9,333 nucleotides of DNA. It comes from Clostridia bacterium. GTDB lineage: Bacteria; Bacillota_A; Clostridia; Lachnospirales; Lachnospiraceae. Both the position numbers and the translations under genes were made by a program. The notes beneath the pieces are model-generated. The model was not told the origin of the DNA and did no database searches. It was given only the letters and a program-made list of their open reading frames with translations. Shown here piece after piece: positions 5,736-9,333 of the stretch. The stretch's first letter is position 1. The number at the start of each line of letters is the position of its first letter. Location of the stretch: positions 1 through 9,333 of the forward strand of contig JAAYYM010000398.1 of the NCBI GenBank assembly GCA_012515365.1, read 5' to 3'.

Positions 5736-6727
5736 TAACAAGACCCCTGTTCTATCGTTGTTTCCGTGTGTTGTGCTGCTTCCAGCTGTTGTTCAATAAA
5801 ATAAGAAAGATTATTGACAACATCATGAAAGGTTCCATTCATGGTACATCCTGCAGCTCTTACATGTCCACCGCCGTTAAAGCGCATTGCCACTTTTGAA
5901 ACATCAACAATCCGGTTAGATCTCAGACTGACCTTATATTCCATCGTACCTACCTGATACATGAAAATGGCACATTCCACACCCTTGGTTACACGCAGCT
6001 GATTGACAATCCCATCTAATGATTTCGGAGTTACAGAATAAAAATCCATCGTTTTTTGATCGATCATGCTGACAATACATTTTCCATCCATAAACAAAAT
6101 ACTCTCCAGCAACGCACGCCCCATAATCTGATTTTGAATATAGCTCTTTTGATAAAAGGTCGCATCGATGATCGCCGAGCGATCAAATTCATAGGCTGCC
6201 AGAACACTTAAGATCTGAAACGTCTTTGGTGATGTACAGGAATACTGAAATACGCCGGTATCATGTACAATTCCGGTGAAAATAGCTTCTGCAATATAAA
6301 CATCCATCTCTTCAGGTTCAATCAAATCATAAATAAGTTCACATGTTGAGCTGGCATCTGCTTCTACATAATTTATATCTGCAAATCCATTGTTACTGAT
6401 ATGATGGTCAACACAGATTGTCTTTTTGGCTGTTGAAAAATACTTTTCCGCACGTCCAAGACGTTCTAAATCTCCACTGTCAAGAGAAATGAAAATATCA
6501 TATGCATAGTCACTTTTGTAAGTTGAATCAAACTGATCTACGCCCTTTAAAAATGCAAAAATGTGTGGAGGTTCTTCTAAATACACATCTACCTTTGCAT
6601 CCGGCATTAGTTTCTTAAGATATTGATACATTGCACTTACTGAACCGATACAATCACCATCAGGACGGATATGTCCTGATATGGCAATTGATTTGGCGTT
6701 TTTTATTTCTTTTTTTAAATCTATCAT
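5735..6727 (-). CDS. nrnA: DHH/DHHA1 phosphoesterase, NrnA-type nanoRNase / pAp phosphatase
   Basis: NrnA-family enzymes degrade 2-5 nt RNAs to mononucleotides, and many also dephosphorylate pAp. They need Mn2+ and act in the cytoplasm. The 330-residue product has the DHH-domain metal ligands in order: HIRPDGD (19-25), D83 in SLDSGD, DHH at 107-109, and GIVHDTG (152-158). The C-terminal DHHA1 substrate-binding domain carries GGGHVRAAG (285-293). The start codon directly follows the rbfA stop with no gap, and AAGGGTG (6736-6742) inside the end of rbfA lies eight bases upstream. The position between rbfA and truB is typical of Firmicutes. The family call is firm. The exact substrate preference, and the choice between NrnA and another short-RNA or cyclic-dinucleotide-breakdown DHH enzyme, rest on context and length. 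Confidence 0.92.
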   Translation of the reverse strand: MIDLKKEIKNAKSIAISGHIRPDGDCIGSVSAMYQYLKKLMPDAKVDVYLEEPPHIFAFLKGVDQFDSTYKSDYAYDIFISLDSGDLERLGRAEKYFSTAKKTICVDHHISNNGFADINYVEADASSTCELIYDLIEPEEMDVYIAEAIFTGIVHDTGVFQYSCTSPKTFQILSVLAAYEFDRSAIIDATFYQKSYIQNQIMGRALLESILFMDGKCIVSMIDQKTMDFYSVTPKSLDGIVNQLRVTKGVECAIFMYQVGTMEYKVSLRSNRIVDVSKVAMRFNGGGHVRAAGCTMNGTFHDVVNNLSYFIEQQLEAAQHTETTIEQGSC

Positions 6728-7087
6728 TTATGCTTCACCCTTATTCACATCATCAATCAATTTCGACATATTCATGCCATATTCAATTGATGTATCCAGT
6801 ACAAATGTAATTTCCGGTGTATGTCTTAAGTCCAAAGACTTTGCAAGCTGCTTTCTGATAAAACCTTCTGCACTTTTCAAACCGGATATGGTATCGTTTT
6901 GTACATTTCCATCCCCTAATACACTGATCCATGCTTTACATGTTTTCAGATCCGGGGCAACTTCAACTGCTGTAACACACGTAATCGGACTAATGCGTGG
7001 ATCTTTGATCTCACTTCTTATGATATTGGCCAATTCACGCTGCACTTCTCCATTGATCCGTGTGTTCTTGATACTGTTTTTTTTCAT
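6728..7087 (-). CDS. rbfA: 30S ribosome-binding factor RbfA
   Basis: RbfA binds immature 30S subunits and assists late 16S rRNA processing, especially at the 5' end, and is needed for growth in the cold in E. coli. The 119-residue product is of family length, with one KH-like fold. Conserved segments are RINGEVQRELANII (10-23), a central strand around VEVAPDLKTCKAWISV (41-56), and GFIRKQLAKSLDLRHTPEI (75-93) leading to FVLDTSIEYG (95-104). AAGGGG at 7096-7101 is eight bases before the ATG. It follows infB by 20 nt and abuts nrnA. The pairing with IF-2 is the usual genome order and links initiation with small-subunit maturation. Confidence 0.97.
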   Translation of the reverse strand: MKKNSIKNTRINGEVQRELANIIRSEIKDPRISPITCVTAVEVAPDLKTCKAWISVLGDGNVQNDTISGLKSAEGFIRKQLAKSLDLRHTPEITFVLDTSIEYGMNMSKLIDDVNKGEA

Positions 7088-7107
7088 CTGGACTACCCCT
7101 TAACTTT

Positions 7108-9333
7108 CTATCTTGCTACTTCGACCATGATGTATGCCTCAACCATATCAAGCTCTTGAATGTCATTAAATCCGTCAAATACAAGACCACATTCAAATCC
7201 TGTTTTAACCTCTTTAACATCATCCTTAAAACGCTTCAGTGAAGCAAGATCACCTTCAAAAATCTGTTCGCCTTCTCTGGTGATGCGTACTTTACAGCCT
7301 CTCTGGAATGTACCATCAAGGACATAAGAACCTGCGATATTTCCGATTCCGGATGCTTTAAAGATCTGGCGTACTTCTGCATGACCAATGATCTTTTCTT
7401 CAAATATAGGATCTAACATTCCCTTCATTGCAGCTTCCACATCTTCGATTGCTTTGTAAATAACGCTATATAAACGAACATCAACGCCTTCATTTTCTGC
7501 TGTTGTTTTAGCCATGGCATCAGGTCTTACATTAAATCCGATAATAATTGCATTTGATGCAGATGCCAAAATAACATCTGATTCATTGATCGCACCAACA
7601 CCACCATGGATCACTTTTACTACCACTTCATCATTTGACAGCTTTAACAGACTTTCCTTAACTGCCTCTACAGAACCCTGTACATCTGCTTTAATGATCA
7701 GGTTAAGTTCTTTAAGATTTCCGGCTTTAATCTGTGTAAACAGATCATCCAGAGACATTTTTGCTTTTGTATCATCAAGCATTTTCACACGATTTTGTGA
7801 AATAAATGTAGCTGCAAAATTACGCGCTTCTTTATCATTTTCAGGTGCAACAAAAATTTCACCTGCATTTGGTACATCTCCAAGTCCAAGGATCTCAACC
7901 GGTGTAGATGGTCCTGCCTCTTTCACTCTTCGTCCCTTATCGTCGATCATCGCTCTGACCTTACCATGACATGCTCCGGCAGCAATGAAATCACCGACCT
8001 TTAAGGTTCCCTTTTGTACAAGGACTGTTGCAACAGGTCCTCTTCCTTTATCAAGCTCAGCCTCTATTACAAGACCTCTTGCTTTTCTCTTCGCATTTGC
8101 TTTCAGTTCCAGAATTTCTGCAGTTAACAGGATCATTTCTAACAACTGCTCGATACCTTCGCCTGATTTAGCAGACACTGGTGCAAACACCGTAGATCCA
8201 CCCCAGTCTTCTGGGATCAGTTCATACTCTGCAAGCTCTTGCTTAACACGATCGATATTGGCACTTGGCTTATCAATTTTATTAACAGCAACTATAATTT
8301 CAATTCCGGCAGCTTTGGCATGATTAATTGCTTCGATTGTCTGAGGCATAACACCATCATCTGCTGCAACTACAAGGATTGCAATATCCGTTGCATTTGC
8401 GCCACGCATACGCATAGCAGTAAACGCTTCATGTCCCGGTGTGTCAAGGAACGTGATCTTCTGATTATTGATCGTTACCACATAAGCACCGATATGCTGC
8501 GTGATACCTCCAGCCTCACGGTCTATCACATTTGTCTTTCTGATTGCATCGAGAAGTGAAGTTTTACCATGATCAACATGACCCATAACGCAGATAACTG
8601 GAGGTCTCTTAGTCATATCATTGACATCATCATCTTCTTCCTTCAGTAATTCTTCGATAACATCTACGACAACCTCTTTTTCACAGAACACTTCATATTC
8701 TAATGCAATTTCTTCTGCAACATCAAAAGTGATTTCCTGATTAACAGTTACAACTGTTCCCTGTAAAAATAGTTTCTTAACAATCGCAGACGGCTGTATT
8801 TTCATTTTTTCTGCAAGCTCTTTAATGGTTAATGCTTCCGGCAATGTAATCACTTTGATCTTTTCTTCTACCACAACAACTTTCTCTTGTGGCTTTTCAA
8901 GCTGCTTGATTCCCTTAACCGGTTTACCACCTCTAAAGCCATCTTCTGTTGAATAAGCCAGATCTTTCTTTCTCTTATCCTGATTTTGTCTGCGCTTTTC
9001 CTGCTCGTCTCTATGCTTTTCCTGTTCCTTGACTGTCATCTTTGCAGATGAATCAAAGCCTGCAGCGTCCTTATTTCCAAAGCCCGGACGTCCGCCAGCT
9101 CCATTTTGCCCCGGTCTGTTATTATTATAACCACCCTGGCCACCTGGTCTGTTATTATTATAACCACCCTGACCACCTGGTCTGTTATTATTATAACCAC
9201 CCTGACCACCTGGTCTGTTATTATTATAGCCACCCTGACCGCCTGGTCTGTTATTATTATAACCGCCCTGACCGCCTGGTCTGTTATTATTATAACCACC
9301 CTGGCCGGCTGGTCTGTTATTATTATAGCTTCC
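7108..9333 (-). CDS. infB: Translation initiation factor IF-2, 5' end beyond window
   Basis: IF-2 is the GTPase that brings initiator fMet-tRNA to the 30S subunit and promotes subunit joining. The frame is open to the window edge, giving 741 visible residues; numbering is from the edge. Residues 1 to about 80 are a Gly/Asn/Arg/Pro/Gln-rich repeat region. A charged Lys/Glu/Arg linker follows (99-123), then an IF2_N domain (about 163-215). The GTPase core has GHVDHGKT (251-258), DTPGH (297-301), NKID (351-354) and SAK (387-389); the beta-barrel and C-terminal fMet-tRNA-binding domains run to the final MVEVAR. The ATG at 9039 is an internal codon: the same frame continues upstream without a stop and no close ribosome site precedes it. 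The true start and the total number of repeats are outside the window. All GTPase motifs are intact. Confidence 0.97.
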   Translation of the reverse strand, partial: GSYNNNRPAGQGGYNNNRPGGQGGYNNNRPGGQGGYNNNRPGGQGGYNNNRPGGQGGYNNNRPGGQGGYNNNRPGQNGAGGRPGFGNKDAAGFDSSAKMTVKEQEKHRDEQEKRRQNQDKRKKDLAYSTEDGFRGGKPVKGIKQLEKPQEKVVVVEEKIKVITLPEALTIKELAEKMKIQPSAIVKKLFLQGTVVTVNQEITFDVAEEIALEYEVFCEKEVVVDVIEELLKEEDDDVNDMTKRPPVICVMGHVDHGKTSLLDAIRKTNVIDREAGGITQHIGAYVVTINNQKITFLDTPGHEAFTAMRMRGANATDIAILVVAADDGVMPQTIEAINHAKAAGIEIIVAVNKIDKPSANIDRVKQELAEYELIPEDWGGSTVFAPVSAKSGEGIEQLLEMILLTAEILELKANAKRKARGLVIEAELDKGRGPVATVLVQKGTLKVGDFIAAGACHGKVRAMIDDKGRRVKEAGPSTPVEILGLGDVPNAGEIFVAPENDKEARNFAATFISQNRVKMLDDTKAKMSLDDLFTQIKAGNLKELNLIIKADVQGSVEAVKESLLKLSNDEVVVKVIHGGVGAINESDVILASASNAIIIGFNVRPDAMAKTTAENEGVDVRLYSVIYKAIEDVEAAMKGMLDPIFEEKIIGHAEVRQIFKASGIGNIAGSYVLDGTFQRGCKVRITREGEQIFEGDLASLKRFKDDVKEVKTGFECGLVFDGFNDIQELDMVEAYIMVEVAR
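9109..9327 (-). repeat. 33-bp tandem repeats in infB encoding [11 protein letters not shown]
   Basis: Six full 33-bp units (9327-9130) and a partial seventh (to 9109) run head to tail in the infB frame, each encoding [11 protein letters not shown]. The unit nearest the window edge has Ala in place of the first Gly. The TAT AAT AAT AAC AGA CCA part looks identical in every unit; differences are mainly GGT/GGC swaps in the Gly codons. The array probably continues past the window. The encoded segment is low-complexity and predicted disordered, and lies N-terminal to the conserved IF-2 domains. Confidence 0.95.

Noticed and set aside
9037..9039. ATG at 9039 as the real or a second IF-2 start
   Set aside because: The frame continues upstream without a stop into the repeats, and the nearest purine-rich stretch is about 25 bases away, too far for a ribosome site. 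Short IF-2 forms exist in E. coli, but nothing here supports one.
9036..9299. Minus-strand frame encoding a VIIITDQ-type repeated peptide
   Set aside because: It is an out-of-frame reading of the infB repeat array; the infB frame is open through the same bases and on to the window edge.
9121..9327. TATAAT in each 33-bp infB repeat as a series of -10 boxes
   Set aside because: The hexamer comes from the Tyr-Asn-Asn codons and no -35-like element is spaced 16-18 bases upstream in the unit.
1..9333. CRISPR array, insertion sequence, tRNA or rRNA gene, phage or defence genes
   Set aside because: No spaced direct repeats, transposase motifs, RNA gene cores or foreign-looking genes were seen; the only direct repeats are the in-frame infB units.

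Overview
The window holds eight protein genes, all on the minus strand, so it reads from base 9333 down to base 1. In transcription order they are infB (5' end missing), rbfA, nrnA, truB, ribF, a Na/Pi-cotransporter gene, rpsO and pnp (3' end missing). Except for the transporter, this is the conserved infB-rbfA-truB-ribF-rpsO-pnp neighbourhood of bacterial translation and RNA-decay genes. Low-GC composition, strong AGGAGG-type ribosome binding sites, an nrnA gene between rbfA and truB, and an IF-2 with a Gly/Asn/Arg-rich repeated N-terminus suggest a Firmicute, most likely a clostridium of the Lachnospiraceae type. That placement is inference; no rRNA or marker match could be tested. No real gene was seen on the plus strand.

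Bases 9333-3881 hold a tightly packed run: infB, rbfA (20-nt gap), nrnA (directly abutting), truB (1-nt stop/start overlap) and ribF (13-nt gap). They are probably co-transcribed. IF-2 starts translation, RbfA matures the 30S subunit, NrnA removes very short RNAs, TruB makes pseudouridine 55 in tRNA, and RibF makes FMN and FAD. The visible infB end carries six full, near-identical 33-bp units and a partial seventh, encoding [11 protein letters not shown].

Bases 3886-2149 hold a Na/Pi cotransporter with a C-terminal PhoU domain. It interrupts the translation cluster and appears to have its own promoter overlapping the ribF stop codon.

Bases 2122-1693 hold rpsO as a separate unit. It has a near-consensus extended -10 promoter, an 89-nt leader that can fold, an AGGAGG site, the S15 gene and a strong intrinsic terminator.

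Bases 1692-1 hold the pnp leader and the first 505 codons of PNPase. The leader is the most interesting part of the window. Its sequence can form a 107-nt hairpin with about 34 base pairs. The 3' arm of that hairpin carries an 8-nt perfect complement to the pnp Shine-Dalgarno sequence. Two mutually exclusive folds are therefore possible, one leaving the ribosome site open and one covering it. This resembles in logic, though not in any sequence I recognise, the RNase III/PNPase autoregulation of E. coli pnp.

The longest stretch without a gene is the 216-nt rpsO-pnp interval, and it is filled by the terminator, an A/T-rich inverted repeat and the pnp leader.
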